Assembly (NCBI RefSeq): GCF_004151105.1
Contig: NZ_PHRF01000005.1
Location: forward strand, 266,026 to 330,025
Direction of reading: 5' to 3'
DNA: 64,000 nucleotides
Origin: Streptomyces sp. L-9-10
GTDB lineage: Bacteria; Actinomycetota; Actinomycetes; Streptomycetales; Streptomycetaceae
Of this stretch, positions 16,218 through 24,222 are shown in pieces. The stretch's first letter is position 1. Each line of letters begins with the position of its first letter. Made by a program: the position numbers and the translations under genes. The notes beneath the pieces were generated by a model, which was given only the letters and a program-made list of their open reading frames with translations, ran no database searches and was not told the DNA's origin.

Positions 16218-17909
16218 TCAGGGAGCGTTGATCAGGTCATGCGCGGGCACGGACACCTTGCGGGCACCGGTCGTGCCGCTCAGTACGACCTTGCGCAGCG
16301 CGGTGTTGTTGGTCAGGCTGGTCTCGTGGAGCCGGCGCTCGGGGTTGGCGAGCACCTCGATGTAGTACGTACCGTTCGGCAGGTCGGTGATGTCGAACGA
16401 CTGGCCGGGGCGGTACTGCGTGTAGGTGTCGCCGGAGCCGACGTCCAGCACCTCACGCACGGAGACGGAGCTCTGGACACCGCAGGCGGTGGACAGATCG
16501 GTGTTGTTCGGGTGCCAGTTGGCGTTCTTCACCGTGTAGTCGATGGCGTCGGTGTTGGCCAGGCAGAAGGCTTCCTTGCCGCTGCGCACGGCCTCCTTCT
16601 TGTCGGCACGCAGCAGGCGGTAGCTGGCGAAGTCGGTGAAGTGCCAGTGCTCGTGGCCCTGCCGCGCGTCCCACTCCATGGTGCCGGCGGGCTGGTAGCC
16701 GACCTGCTTGCCCTTGGCGTCGTAGAAGTACTGGTACGCGTCCATCAGGTCCTTGCCGGGACTGCGGAAGCCGTCCACGACCAGCGGCGCGGGACCGGCG
16801 TTCCACACATTCGCGCTGAACGCCAGATAGTCCTTGCCGGGGATGTCCCCGTCCTCGCCGTCGGTGACGGAGATGTCCCACGCCGGCAGCGCGCGCAGAT
16901 CGGGCTTGGGCACGTCGGGCACGCTCGCACGGCCGGCCGGACGCTTCGCGTTGGGCTTGAGCGCGGGCGCGATCCGCGAACCGTCGGTGTGTCCGGGGCC
17001 GTCGCCCAGATGGCCCGTCCCCTTGCCGGACGTGAGAGCGTTCGGCAGCGCGGGCGGCGCCGGGGCGTCGGCCCCGCGGCCGTTGCTGCTCGTGTGCGCC
17101 GAGGCGCCGGGGTGCCCGGCCGGCGCGCCATGACCGCCGTGGCCACCGCCGTGACCGGCGGCCCTGGCTCCCGAGGGTGCCGCTCCGACCCCGCCTCCGT
17201 CTTCCCACTTGCGGTCGCGCACCGTCACCTTGACCGACTTCGATGTGTTGGGCATGCCGAACAGGTCGCGGTACTTCTTGGTGACGGAGACCTTGGCGGT
17301 GTACTCCCCGGCCGGCAGATCGACCGGCTCGGAGTAGTAGCCCAGGTTGGTGTTGGTCGCCCAGCCGTTCTGGACGCCCCACACCGAACCGAGCGTGAAG
17401 GGGTTCGTGGAGCAGCTCTCGGGATACTTCGAGGTGGACGGCGCGTCCGGACGGATCCGCCCCGAGGCGTTGTTCGGGCAGAACGTCTCGGTCGTCTTCA
17501 CGACCGCCGCGCCCGCCGCGTTGCTGACGGTCACCTGGAGGAAGCCCGGCAGACCGGAGAAGTCCTTCACGAGACCCTTCGGCAGGGTCTTGGACCGGGT
17601 CTTCTTCCCCTCGTGGATGATCTGCTTGGCGACCACGGGGTCCTTGTAGGACTTGCGTGTCACCTGGAACTCCAGGGGCCCGCCATCGGCGGTGACATAC
17701 GTGCCGAGGTCCAGATAGACGCCCGGTTCGCCCTCGTAGCGGTCGATTATCACGGAGTCGGAGGCGGCGATCAGGGAGAGCTTGGGGCCCGCCGGGGCCG
17801 CCGCTCCGGCGACGGGCGCGGCTCCGGCCACGCCCGCGATCACCGCGAGCGCCGCTCCGCCGGCGATCGCCGATCGCTTCGTACGGCTGGGGTGGTGAGG
17901 TCTGGTCAT
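16218..17909 (-). CDS. secreted lysyl oxidase-family copper amine oxidase
   Basis: A 563-residue secreted protein with a signal peptide ending near APVAGAAA. An N-terminal beta-rich region (about 45-240) has two cysteines (TFCPNN, ESCSTN). A Gly/His/Pro-rich linker (about 245-330) follows, then the C-terminal lysyl-oxidase catalytic domain. That domain carries the copper motif GHEHWHFTDFASYRLL and later DVGSGDTYTQYRPGQSFDI and NPERRLHETSLTNN, all diagnostic of bacterial lysyl oxidases. The enzymes deaminate lysine side chains using a self-made lysyl tyrosylquinone cofactor. The start at 17909 puts the signal peptide at the N-terminus. The His-rich linker is unusual and may buffer copper (inference). 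It is monocistronic and diverges from the sigma factor gene. Confidence 0.9.
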   Translation of the reverse strand: MTRPHHPSRTKRSAIAGGAALAVIAGVAGAAPVAGAAAPAGPKLSLIAASDSVIIDRYEGEPGVYLDLGTYVTADGGPLEFQVTRKSYKDPVVAKQIIHEGKKTRSKTLPKGLVKDFSGLPGFLQVTVSNAAGAAVVKTTETFCPNNASGRIRPDAPSTSKYPESCSTNPFTLGSVWGVQNGWATNTNLGYYSEPVDLPAGEYTAKVSVTKKYRDLFGMPNTSKSVKVTVRDRKWEDGGGVGAAPSGARAAGHGGGHGGHGAPAGHPGASAHTSSNGRGADAPAPPALPNALTSGKGTGHLGDGPGHTDGSRIAPALKPNAKRPAGRASVPDVPKPDLRALPAWDISVTDGEDGDIPGKDYLAFSANVWNAGPAPLVVDGFRSPGKDLMDAYQYFYDAKGKQVGYQPAGTMEWDARQGHEHWHFTDFASYRLLRADKKEAVRSGKEAFCLANTDAIDYTVKNANWHPNNTDLSTACGVQSSVSVREVLDVGSGDTYTQYRPGQSFDITDLPNGTYYIEVLANPERRLHETSLTNNTALRKVVLSGTTGARKVSVPAHDLINAP

Positions 17910-18273
17910 CGGTTCCTCGTCTGCGAGTGCCACAACAACAGTGGTACGCACGGATGGCGCGGGAGCCATCGACCGGGAATATCCCGATGTTTCGTGACAG
18001 GCCCTATGCGTCATCTATGTGTCACCTGTGAGATCAGGAGAGCGCCACTCCGGGTTGCCCGCGGACCCATAAGTCGCCGATGGTTGGCCGGAATCGTGCG
18101 ACGAATCGCGGATCAGGCCATCAGGCGTGATTTCTTCCCCATGAACCCCTGGGTTGTGCTAGAGCGGTCACAGGGACAGCCGGGGGAGGAGTCACGCGAA
18201 TGCTGGGCTCGCGCAGTCCCGCCGCGGCGGGAACGGCCGGTGCGGGAGCGGACAGCGGACAAGGAGCGGTTCC
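17910..18273. other. 364-nt divergent region between lysyl oxidase and ECF sigma genes
   Basis: No long conserved gene. It must hold the lysyl oxidase promoter (minus) and the sigma operon promoter (plus). I could not identify convincing ECF-type (GGAAC/CGTC) or housekeeping boxes. A short upstream frame with a strong ribosome site begins at 18200 and is listed separately. Confidence 0.5.
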
Positions 18274-18367
18274 GTGGGCACAGTGGTCGATGACGCCACC
18301 GCTGCCGAGTTCCACGCGTTCTTCGAGCGGCACTACGCCGAACTGTCCCGGCTGGCCTATCTGCTGA
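18200..18367 (+). CDS. possible 55-codon upstream ORF overlapping the sigma factor start
   Basis: ATG 18200 is preceded at good distance by GGGGGAGGAG (18182-18191), the best ribosome-binding site in the area. The frame (MLGSRSPAAAGTAGAG...) runs 55 codons to TGA 18365-18367, overlapping the first 94 nt of the sigma gene in another frame. The peptide is Ala/Gly/Ser-rich with no recognisable domain. It could be a regulatory upstream ORF or chance in GC-rich DNA. Confidence 0.2.
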   Translation: MLGSRSPAAAGTAGAGADSGQGAVPWAQWSMTPPLPSSTRSSSGTTPNCPGWPIC

Positions 18368-18882
18368 CGGGCGACGCGGACACGGCCGACGATCTGGCCT
18401 CGGACGCCCTGCTCGCGATGTGGCGCCGCTGGGACCGGGTACGGGCAGCCGATCACCCTGTCGCGTACGCTCGCGGGGTGGTCGCGAATCTGGCCCGCTC
18501 CCGGATCAGGAGCGCCGTACGGGAGCGTCGCCGCGTCTCGCTCTTCTGGTCGCAGCGGGGCGAGCGCTTCGACGATCCGGACGTACCGGCCGTGCTCGAC
18601 GTCCAGGCGGCGTTACGGCGCCTCCCGTTCCGCAAACGTGCCTGTGTGGTGCTGCGATACGCCCTGGACCTCTCCGAACGCGACACGGCGCTCGCCCTGG
18701 GCATCTCGGTGGGCACGGTCAAGAGCCAGTCGTCACGGGGGATGGCCGAGCTGGGGCGGCTGCTCGGGCCGGGCGCCACGGCGGAAGAGGTGCAGGCCAC
18801 GGTGGCTTCCCAGCGAGCCGCGGCGCCCACCCCGGCCCGCCGTTCCGCGCGCGCCTCGACACGTGCTGAAGGCAGGGGCTGA
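18274..18882 (+). CDS. ECF sigma factor, SigE-type (sigma-70 family)
   Basis: A 202-residue sigma factor. Region 2 spans about 10-75 (HAFFERHYAELSRLAYLLTGDADTADDLASDALLAMWRRWDRV) and region 4 about 100-160 (LDVQAALRRLPFRKRACVVLRYALDLSERDTALALGISVGTVKSQ, an HTH). A flexible Ala/Arg-rich tail follows. GTG 18274 has AAGGAG at 18261-18266. Its stop overlaps the ATG of the next gene by one base (TGATG), pairing it with a membrane protein that I read as its anti-sigma factor. The trigger is unknown. Confidence 0.9.
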   Translation: MGTVVDDATAAEFHAFFERHYAELSRLAYLLTGDADTADDLASDALLAMWRRWDRVRAADHPVAYARGVVANLARSRIRSAVRERRRVSLFWSQRGERFDDPDVPAVLDVQAALRRLPFRKRACVVLRYALDLSERDTALALGISVGTVKSQSSRGMAELGRLLGPGATAEEVQATVASQRAAAPTPARRSARASTRAEGRG

Positions 18883-19574
18883 TGGACGAGCTGCACAGGC
18901 GGCTGAAGGAGGCGGCGCGGGCCCACCGCCCGGACCGGGAGCGGATGCTCGCGCGCGTCGAGCGGGGCATGGCCGCACCGGCGACACGCCCCGCCGGGGC
19001 GCCGGCCCACCGCCCGGCGTCCTGGCTCCGGGTCGCCACGGCGGCGGCAGCGGCCGGTGTCCTCGCCGCCGGCACGTTCGTCCTCGTGGCCGCCATGGAC
19101 GACGGCACCGATCCGGCGGGGACGGTCGCGACCACTCCCGGCCCGGCGAGCGGCGCCCCCGACAACCCTCCGACGGACGCCCGGGACGGCTATCTCCGGT
19201 CGGACGGCGTCGTCGACCCGAACAGCAACGCCTACTGGGCGCAGAGCAACATCACGCTGAAAACGGACCGGCCGCTGATCTCGCTCACCCTCGAACTGCG
19301 AGTCGCGCAGACCGGAGGGGTACGGGACACCGGCTCCTGGCGGTCGCTGCCCGAGGAGGACTTCACGGTGTCCGTACGCCCGGAGACCGGCGCGCTGGTC
19401 TACCGGTGGACGCTCAGGGACGGGGTGACGGTCCCGGCCGGCGAGCATGTCTTCGCGGCGCAGTACGACCACGCCGAGGGCGCGCGGGACGCCGGGGACG
19501 ACCGGTACACGGCGGTCGCGACCGGCTCGGGCGGGACCGCCGAAGTCCGGGGGGACTTCACCGGGGCGCGGTAG
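18882..19574 (+). CDS. single-pass membrane protein, probable anti-sigma partner
   Basis: A 230-residue protein. It has a charged cytoplasmic N-terminus (MDELHRRLKEAARAHRPDRERMLARVERGM), one transmembrane helix at about residues 48-70 (WLRVATAAAAAGVLAAGTFVLVAAM), then a Thr/Pro/Gly linker and an extracellular beta-rich domain of about 130 residues. The ectodomain contains YWAQSNITLKTDRPLISLTLELRV, which looks like an immunoglobulin or carbohydrate-binding type beta-sandwich, but I do not recognise a named family. There is no zinc HxxxCxxC anti-sigma motif. Translational coupling to the sigma gene (one-base overlap) is the main reason to call it a sensor/anti-sigma partner. Confidence 0.75.
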   Translation: MDELHRRLKEAARAHRPDRERMLARVERGMAAPATRPAGAPAHRPASWLRVATAAAAAGVLAAGTFVLVAAMDDGTDPAGTVATTPGPASGAPDNPPTDARDGYLRSDGVVDPNSNAYWAQSNITLKTDRPLISLTLELRVAQTGGVRDTGSWRSLPEEDFTVSVRPETGALVYRWTLRDGVTVPAGEHVFAAQYDHAEGARDAGDDRYTAVATGSGGTAEVRGDFTGAR

Positions 19575-19712
19575 CGGACCGCCCGCTCCCGCGACAGTGA
19601 CAAGATTGGCGGGTACGGTCCGCGGCGTGCCGGCCGGGCGACGGCATCGGCCGGTCCCGCCCGAACGCGCCCCGGCGACCCGCGCCGCGCTGGGGGCGGC
19701 CGGTGTGAAGGT

Positions 19713-19755
19713 GGTTCAGGTATGAAGTCGGTTCAGGCACCGGAGGCGGTTCAGG
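19713..19755 (+). repeat. three GGTTCAGG direct repeats before the GH4 start
   Basis: Exact 8-mers at 19713-19720, 19730-19737 and 19748-19755 (17-18 bp spacing, about 1.7 helical turns). They could be protein-binding direct repeats or simply the codons of the tiny leader frame that covers them. Confidence 0.45.
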
Positions 19756-19760
19756 CGTGA
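19722..19760 (+). CDS. possible 12-residue leader peptide coupled to GH4
   Basis: ATG 19722 opens MKSVQAPEAVQA and stops at TGA 19758-19760, overlapping the GH4 GTG start as GTGA. GAAGGTGG lies 7 nt upstream of this ATG. The GH4 start itself has only a distant GGAGG (about 12 nt). A coupled leader would explain how the weak GH4 site is used, but chance is possible at this length. Confidence 0.3.
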   Translation: MKSVQAPEAVQA

Positions 19761-21103
19761 GGCTCACCATTCTCGGCGGCGGCGGATTCCGGGTGCCGCT
19801 GGTGTACGGGGCACTGCTCGGCGACCACGCGGGGGGCCGCGTCACCGACGTCACCCTCCACGATCTGGACGCCGCGCGGCTCACGGCCGTCGCCCGCGTG
19901 CTGGCCGAGCAGGCGGCGTCCGTCCCCGACGCACCGGCCGTCACGGTCACCACCGACCTCGACGAGGCGCTGCGCGGCGCCGACTTCGTCTTCTCGGCCA
20001 TCCGCGTCGGAGGACTCGAAGGCCGCGCGGCCGACGAGCGCGTCGCCCTGGACCAGGGCGTGCTGGGCCAGGAGACGGTCGGCGCCGGCGGCATCGCGTA
20101 CGGACTGCGCACCGTCCCCGTCGCCGTGGACATCGCACGACGCGTCGCCCGGCTCGCCCCCGACGCCTGGGTCATCAACTTCACCAACCCCGCCGGCCTG
20201 GTCACCGAAGCCATGTCGAGGCATCTCGGCGACCGTGTGATCGGCATCTGCGACTCGCCCGTGGGCCTCGGCCGGCGCGTCGCGCGCGCCCTCGGCGCCG
20301 ACCCGGACAAGGCGTCGATCGACTACGTCGGCCTCAACCACCTGGGCTGGCTGCGCGGATTGCGCGTCGCCGGACGCGACGAACTGCCGCGCCTGCTCGC
20401 CGACACCGAAGCCCTCGGCTCCTTCGAGGAGGGCAGGCTCTTCGGCACCGAATGGCTCCGGTCCCTCGGCGCGATCCCCAACGAATACCTCCACTACTAC
20501 TACTTCAACCGGGAAGCGGTACGCGCCTACCAGGAGGCCGAGCAGACCCGCGGCGCCTTCCTCCGCGACCAGCAGGCGCGCTTCTACGACGAGATGGAGC
20601 GGCCCGGCGCCCCCGCGCTCGCGACCTGGGACCGTACCCGCGCCGAACGCGAGGCCACCTATATGGCGGCGAACCGCGAGGCGGCGGGCGTCGGCGAACG
20701 GGACGCCTGCGACCTGGAGTCCGGCGGCTACGAGAAGGTCGCCCTCGCCCTGATGCGCGCCATCGCCCGCGACGAACGCGCCACGCTCATCCTCAACGTC
20801 CGCAACCGCACCACCCTGCGCGTGCTGGACGAGGACGCCGTCATCGAAGTGCCCTGCCTCGTGGACGCGAACGGCGCCCACCCACTGGCCGTCTCCCCCC
20901 TGCCGCACCACGCGACCGGCCTGGTGTGCGGGGTCAAGGCCGTCGAGCGCGAGGTCCTGGCCGCCGCCGAGAGCGGCTCGCGCGCCACCGCGGCCAAGGC
21001 ATTCGCCCTCCACCCGCTGGTGGACTCCGTCAGCGTCGCCCGCCGTCTCGTGGACGGCTATACGCGTGCGCACCCCGGACTCGCCTATCTGAACCGGCGG
21101 TAG
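19757..21103 (+). CDS. GH4-family glycosidase (6-phospho-beta-glucosidase type)
   Basis: A 448-residue NAD+- and Mn2+-dependent glycosidase. The Rossmann loop LTILGGGGFRVPLVYGAL starts the protein. The metal ligands are C165 in ICDSP and H195 in GLNHLGW, and NFTNPAGLVTEA lies between NAD and metal sites. NEYLHYYYF is typical of the 6-phospho-beta-glucosidase subgroup. GH4 enzymes cleave by an oxidation/elimination route. No PTS gene is nearby to make a 6-phosphoglycoside, so the true substrate may be a non-phosphorylated glycoside. It stands alone on the plus strand and converges on the DUF2264 operon. Confidence 0.88.
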   Translation: MRLTILGGGGFRVPLVYGALLGDHAGGRVTDVTLHDLDAARLTAVARVLAEQAASVPDAPAVTVTTDLDEALRGADFVFSAIRVGGLEGRAADERVALDQGVLGQETVGAGGIAYGLRTVPVAVDIARRVARLAPDAWVINFTNPAGLVTEAMSRHLGDRVIGICDSPVGLGRRVARALGADPDKASIDYVGLNHLGWLRGLRVAGRDELPRLLADTEALGSFEEGRLFGTEWLRSLGAIPNEYLHYYYFNREAVRAYQEAEQTRGAFLRDQQARFYDEMERPGAPALATWDRTRAEREATYMAANREAAGVGERDACDLESGGYEKVALALMRAIARDERATLILNVRNRTTLRVLDEDAVIEVPCLVDANGAHPLAVSPLPHHATGLVCGVKAVEREVLAAAESGSRATAAKAFALHPLVDSVSVARRLVDGYTRAHPGLAYLNRR

Positions 21104-21113
21104 ACCCCGGCGG

Positions 21114-21159
21114 CCGGCCGGGCGACCGGGCCGAGGCACGGCCCGCGTGGCCCGGCCGG
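21114..21159. terminator. nested hairpin, bidirectional terminator candidate
   Basis: Outer stem 21114-21123 (CCGGCCGGGC) pairs with 21150-21159. An inner stem 21128-21133/21139-21144 (GGGCCG/CGGCCC) closes a 5-nt loop. It lies in the 121-nt gap between the convergent GH4 and DUF2264 genes. Confidence 0.6.
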
Positions 21160-21224
21160 GGCGACGCGGACCCGTCCCGCCTGGGGCGACGCGACAAGCG
21201 GGCCCCGGCCACGTATCCGGATTC

Positions 21225-23153
21225 CTATCCGTGCCGGACCGTCAGCGGGTCGAAGGCGATCCGCGTCCATGACCCGTCGTCCGCCCACCTCACCTCGGCC
21301 GTTCCCGTGTCCGCGGCCACGGTCACCTCGCTCACCGCCTCGGACAACGGCGCCGCGCCGGGCTCGGCGGTGAGCGAGGCCAGAGCCACGAAGAGCGCCG
21401 TGCCCTCCGCTTCCCCGGTCAGCCGGGGGACGATCGCCCAGCGGGTGTACGCCGTGCCCTGCGGGGCGCGGACCTCGTCGCGCGTCTCCCAGCCGTGCAG
21501 ACCGTGCAGGGTGGAGCGTACGGTCTCCTCGGGGCCGGTCGCCCAGCCCGTCTGCCGCACACGCGCCCCGGGCGGCGCGCCGAGCACACGGTGCGCGCGC
21601 AGTTCGTACCGGCCACGGACCACGGTCACGCTCTCCACCCGCAGTCCCGGCACCATGGGCGCGCCCGAGCCGAAGACGGGCAGATGAGCGGAGGCGGCCC
21701 AGCCCCAGCCGTCGCCGTCCCCCGCGCCGAGCGGCTGGATCCGGCGGCGCCCGCTGACGGCCCCCGCGATCTCCACCATCACCTGGTTGTCCGCGACATT
21801 CGCCGCCGCCGTCGGGCCGGTGCGGGTGGAGTAGGACTGCCGGCTGTAGAGCGGATCGTCCGCCACGCCCGACTCGCCCTCGTGCGGCCGGATGTGGTCG
21901 CTGCCGTGATTGTGCAGCCGTACGATCCCGTCCGCCCGGGTGGAATGCGCCAGCAGCCCCGGCGCGGGGAGGGCGAGCACCCGGTCGGGTCCCTCACTGG
22001 GCGCGGGTTCCTCCGTGGCCGTCCACAGCGGATGGTCCCGGGGGGCGAGCAGGGCGACGAAGGCCTTGGACGCCCAGTACGGCGAGGCGGGACCCGAGTA
22101 GGACTGGAGCGTCGCGTCGTGCGGACCGTGCCAGCCGAGGCTGAGCAGACCGTCCGTACCGGTCGCGCCGCGATCGAGGAAATAGCGCAGCGAACCGTTC
22201 ACCAGCCGACGCGACACGCCGGGCGCGAGCGGGGTGTGTCCGGTGACGGCGCCCAGGGCGACCGCCGCGCCCGCCGCGAACCGGTAGGTCAGCGAGCGGC
22301 CGAAGTGGACCGGCGCCCCGTCGCCGCCGAACAGCAGCGAGAAGCCCTCCAGATGCTCGCGCAGCCGGTCGCCGTACGGCGGGGCCGAAGACGCCCGCAC
22401 GTCACCGGCCAGCAGCGCGTCCAGCACCGGATACAGGTGCAGGGCCCAGCCGTTGTAGTGGTCGAAGGCCCGGCCGTCCCCGTCGGCGTACCAGCCCTGC
22501 CCGCGGTACCACCCCTCCATCAGGTCGCGCGCCCGCTCCCGCGCGCGTGCCGTCTCCGCGTCGCCGCGGCCCACCGACTCCAGGAACCCGGCGACCGTGT
22601 AGGGGAACAGATACCAGTTGTTGGGCGCCGGGGTGTGCCGGAGCGCGCCGCGCAGCCACTCCTCGGCACGGTCCCGCACCCCGGAGTCCAGCCGGTCCCA
22701 GAGCCAGGCCCTGGTCAGCCGGAGCCCGAGGGCCACGGACGCGGACTCGACCATGGGCTGGCCCTGGACGTGGTGGTCGAGGATCAGCGGCCAGGACTCG
22801 GAGTCGTCCCGTCCCGGGGTACGGGTACCGGCCGCGAGCCCGTCCGCGTACCGGTCGAGCCAGCCGTGCGGATCCTCGCCCCGCGCGCCCGCCACCCGGA
22901 AGGCGGCGGCGAGGAACGTACGGGCGTAGCCCTCCAGCCCGTCCGAGCGCACGCCCGAACGGGAGGGCCTTCCCGGCAGATCGAGCAGTGCGCGGCCCGG
23001 GGTGGCCCATCGCCAGGCGGCCCGCAGCAGACCGTCCGCCGCCGCCTCCCAGTGCGCGCGGGTGTACCCGGTGTACGGGCTGAGCGTCCGGTCCTCGGCG
23101 GGGAGTTCGAACACGGGGCCCGGGAACGCGGACGGTACGAGGGGTGAGGTCAT
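21225..23153 (-). CDS. DUF2264-domain protein (alpha/alpha-toroid, probable polysaccharide-oligomer enzyme)
   Basis: A 642-residue cytoplasmic protein. The N-terminal two thirds match the DUF2264 alpha/alpha-barrel (GYTRAHWEAAADGLLRAAWRWATPGR, PAPNNWYLFPYTVAGFLESVGRG, GWYADGDGRAFDHYNGWALHLYP). The C-terminal third is beta-rich. The fold resembles unsaturated glucuronyl hydrolases and lyases. YADGDGRAFDHYNGW is the obvious active-site candidate with two Asp residues. It is last in the minus operon and overlaps the dehydrogenase by 4 nt. Together with the importer it should process an uronic-acid- or deoxysugar-containing oligomer; the exact substrate is unknown. Confidence 0.8.
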   Translation of the reverse strand: MTSPLVPSAFPGPVFELPAEDRTLSPYTGYTRAHWEAAADGLLRAAWRWATPGRALLDLPGRPSRSGVRSDGLEGYARTFLAAAFRVAGARGEDPHGWLDRYADGLAAGTRTPGRDDSESWPLILDHHVQGQPMVESASVALGLRLTRAWLWDRLDSGVRDRAEEWLRGALRHTPAPNNWYLFPYTVAGFLESVGRGDAETARARERARDLMEGWYRGQGWYADGDGRAFDHYNGWALHLYPVLDALLAGDVRASSAPPYGDRLREHLEGFSLLFGGDGAPVHFGRSLTYRFAAGAAVALGAVTGHTPLAPGVSRRLVNGSLRYFLDRGATGTDGLLSLGWHGPHDATLQSYSGPASPYWASKAFVALLAPRDHPLWTATEEPAPSEGPDRVLALPAPGLLAHSTRADGIVRLHNHGSDHIRPHEGESGVADDPLYSRQSYSTRTGPTAAANVADNQVMVEIAGAVSGRRRIQPLGAGDGDGWGWAASAHLPVFGSGAPMVPGLRVESVTVVRGRYELRAHRVLGAPPGARVRQTGWATGPEETVRSTLHGLHGWETRDEVRAPQGTAYTRWAIVPRLTGEAEGTALFVALASLTAEPGAAPLSEAVSEVTVAADTGTAEVRWADDGSWTRIAFDPLTVRHG

Positions 23154-24178
23154 GCGAGGAACGCCAGCCTTTCGCGTCGTACGGGATGGGCGAAACCGTC
23201 ACCCGCGGCCCAGCGTTCGACCTCGCCGACCGCCAGATCGGCGAGACGCCGGGTCTCATTGCCCTGGGAACCCGCGAGATGAGGAGTGATCAGCGCGTTC
23301 TCGCAGGTCCACAGCGGATGGTCCGGCGGCAGCGTCTCCGGCTCCGTGACGTCGAGGACGGCCCGGATCCGCTGCTCCCTGAGGACATCGGTGAGGGCGT
23401 CCTGGTCGACGACGGCGCCGCGCGAGGTGTTGATGAGCACACCGTCCGGGCGCATGGAGGTGAGCAGTTCGCGGCTGACGAGCCCGCGCGTGGCGGGCAG
23501 CAGGGGGGTGTGGACGCTCACCGTGTCACTGTGCGCGAACAGTTCGCCGAGTCCGACCGGCCGGACAGCGAGCGCCACCGCCTCCTCGTCGGAGACATAG
23601 GGATCGTGCAGCAGCACCCGGAAGTCGTACGGCCGCAGCAGCTCGATGACGCGCCGGCCGATCAGCGAGGCGGACAGGATGCCCACGGTACGGCCGTAGT
23701 TGCCCACGGCGCCGTCCATGCTCAGCCAGTCGTCGCGGTCGCGCGCGCCGCGGTAGTCACGGGCCCGTTCCAGCGCGCGCTTGCCGGAGAGCAGGATCAT
23801 CGCGACGGTGTACTCCGCCACCGGCAGGGCGTTGGCGGCGGCGGCCGAGGACACCTCGATGCCGCGTTCCCAGCAGGCCTCCGTGATATGGCCGCGGATG
23901 GTGCCCGCGGTATGTGCGACGGCGCGCAGCCGGGGCGCCAGGTCCAGTACGGCCTGGTCGAGGGGCGGGCAGCCCCAGCCGGTGACGAGGATCTCCACGT
24001 CCGCGAGCGTGGCGCGGGCACGGTCGGTGGTGAAGTCGTCGAGGACGGGCGGTGGTGTCAGCTCGCAGACCGCGCCGAGTGCGGCCAGGGTCTCGGGTCC
24101 GAGGACCGCGGCGGCGGCATCCGGTTTCATGGCGAGGGCGGCGCGCGGACGGGCACGTACGGTCGGTGCGGTGGGCAT
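23150..24178 (-). CDS. D-isomer-specific 2-hydroxyacid dehydrogenase
   Basis: A 342-residue NAD-dependent dehydrogenase of the phosphoglycerate-dehydrogenase type. It shows the catalytic-domain TAGTIRGHI and substrate loop, the helix ALPVAEYTVAMILLSGKR, a nucleotide-binding region VGILSASLIGRRVIELL (the usual GxGxxG is degenerate: LSASLIG), the catalytic arginine region INTSRGAVVDQDAL, Glu in VTEPETLPPDHPLW and His in ITPHLAGSQGNE. ATG 24178 has AGGAGAG upstream. The altered Rossmann glycine loop is odd but occurs in this Streptomyces/Bacteroides subgroup, which accompanies sugar transporters. It probably oxidises or reduces a sugar acid. Confidence 0.88.
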   Translation of the reverse strand: MPTAPTVRARPRAALAMKPDAAAAVLGPETLAALGAVCELTPPPVLDDFTTDRARATLADVEILVTGWGCPPLDQAVLDLAPRLRAVAHTAGTIRGHITEACWERGIEVSSAAAANALPVAEYTVAMILLSGKRALERARDYRGARDRDDWLSMDGAVGNYGRTVGILSASLIGRRVIELLRPYDFRVLLHDPYVSDEEAVALAVRPVGLGELFAHSDTVSVHTPLLPATRGLVSRELLTSMRPDGVLINTSRGAVVDQDALTDVLREQRIRAVLDVTEPETLPPDHPLWTCENALITPHLAGSQGNETRRLADLAVGEVERWAAGDGFAHPVRRERLAFLA

Positions 24179-24222
24179 CTCTCTCCTGGTACGGGGGGAC
24201 GGCGGCCGGTGGGCCCGGCCGG

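Noticed and set aside
18134-18142. Nine-codon minus-strand frame (MGKKSRLMA) upstream of the lysyl oxidase
   Set aside because: Too short, far from the lysyl oxidase start and without a convincing ribosome site.
19597-19725. GTG-started small frame between the anti-sigma and GH4 genes
   Set aside because: Arg/Pro/Ala-rich, no ribosome site and no recognisable domain; only its last codons are of interest as part of the coupled leader arrangement.
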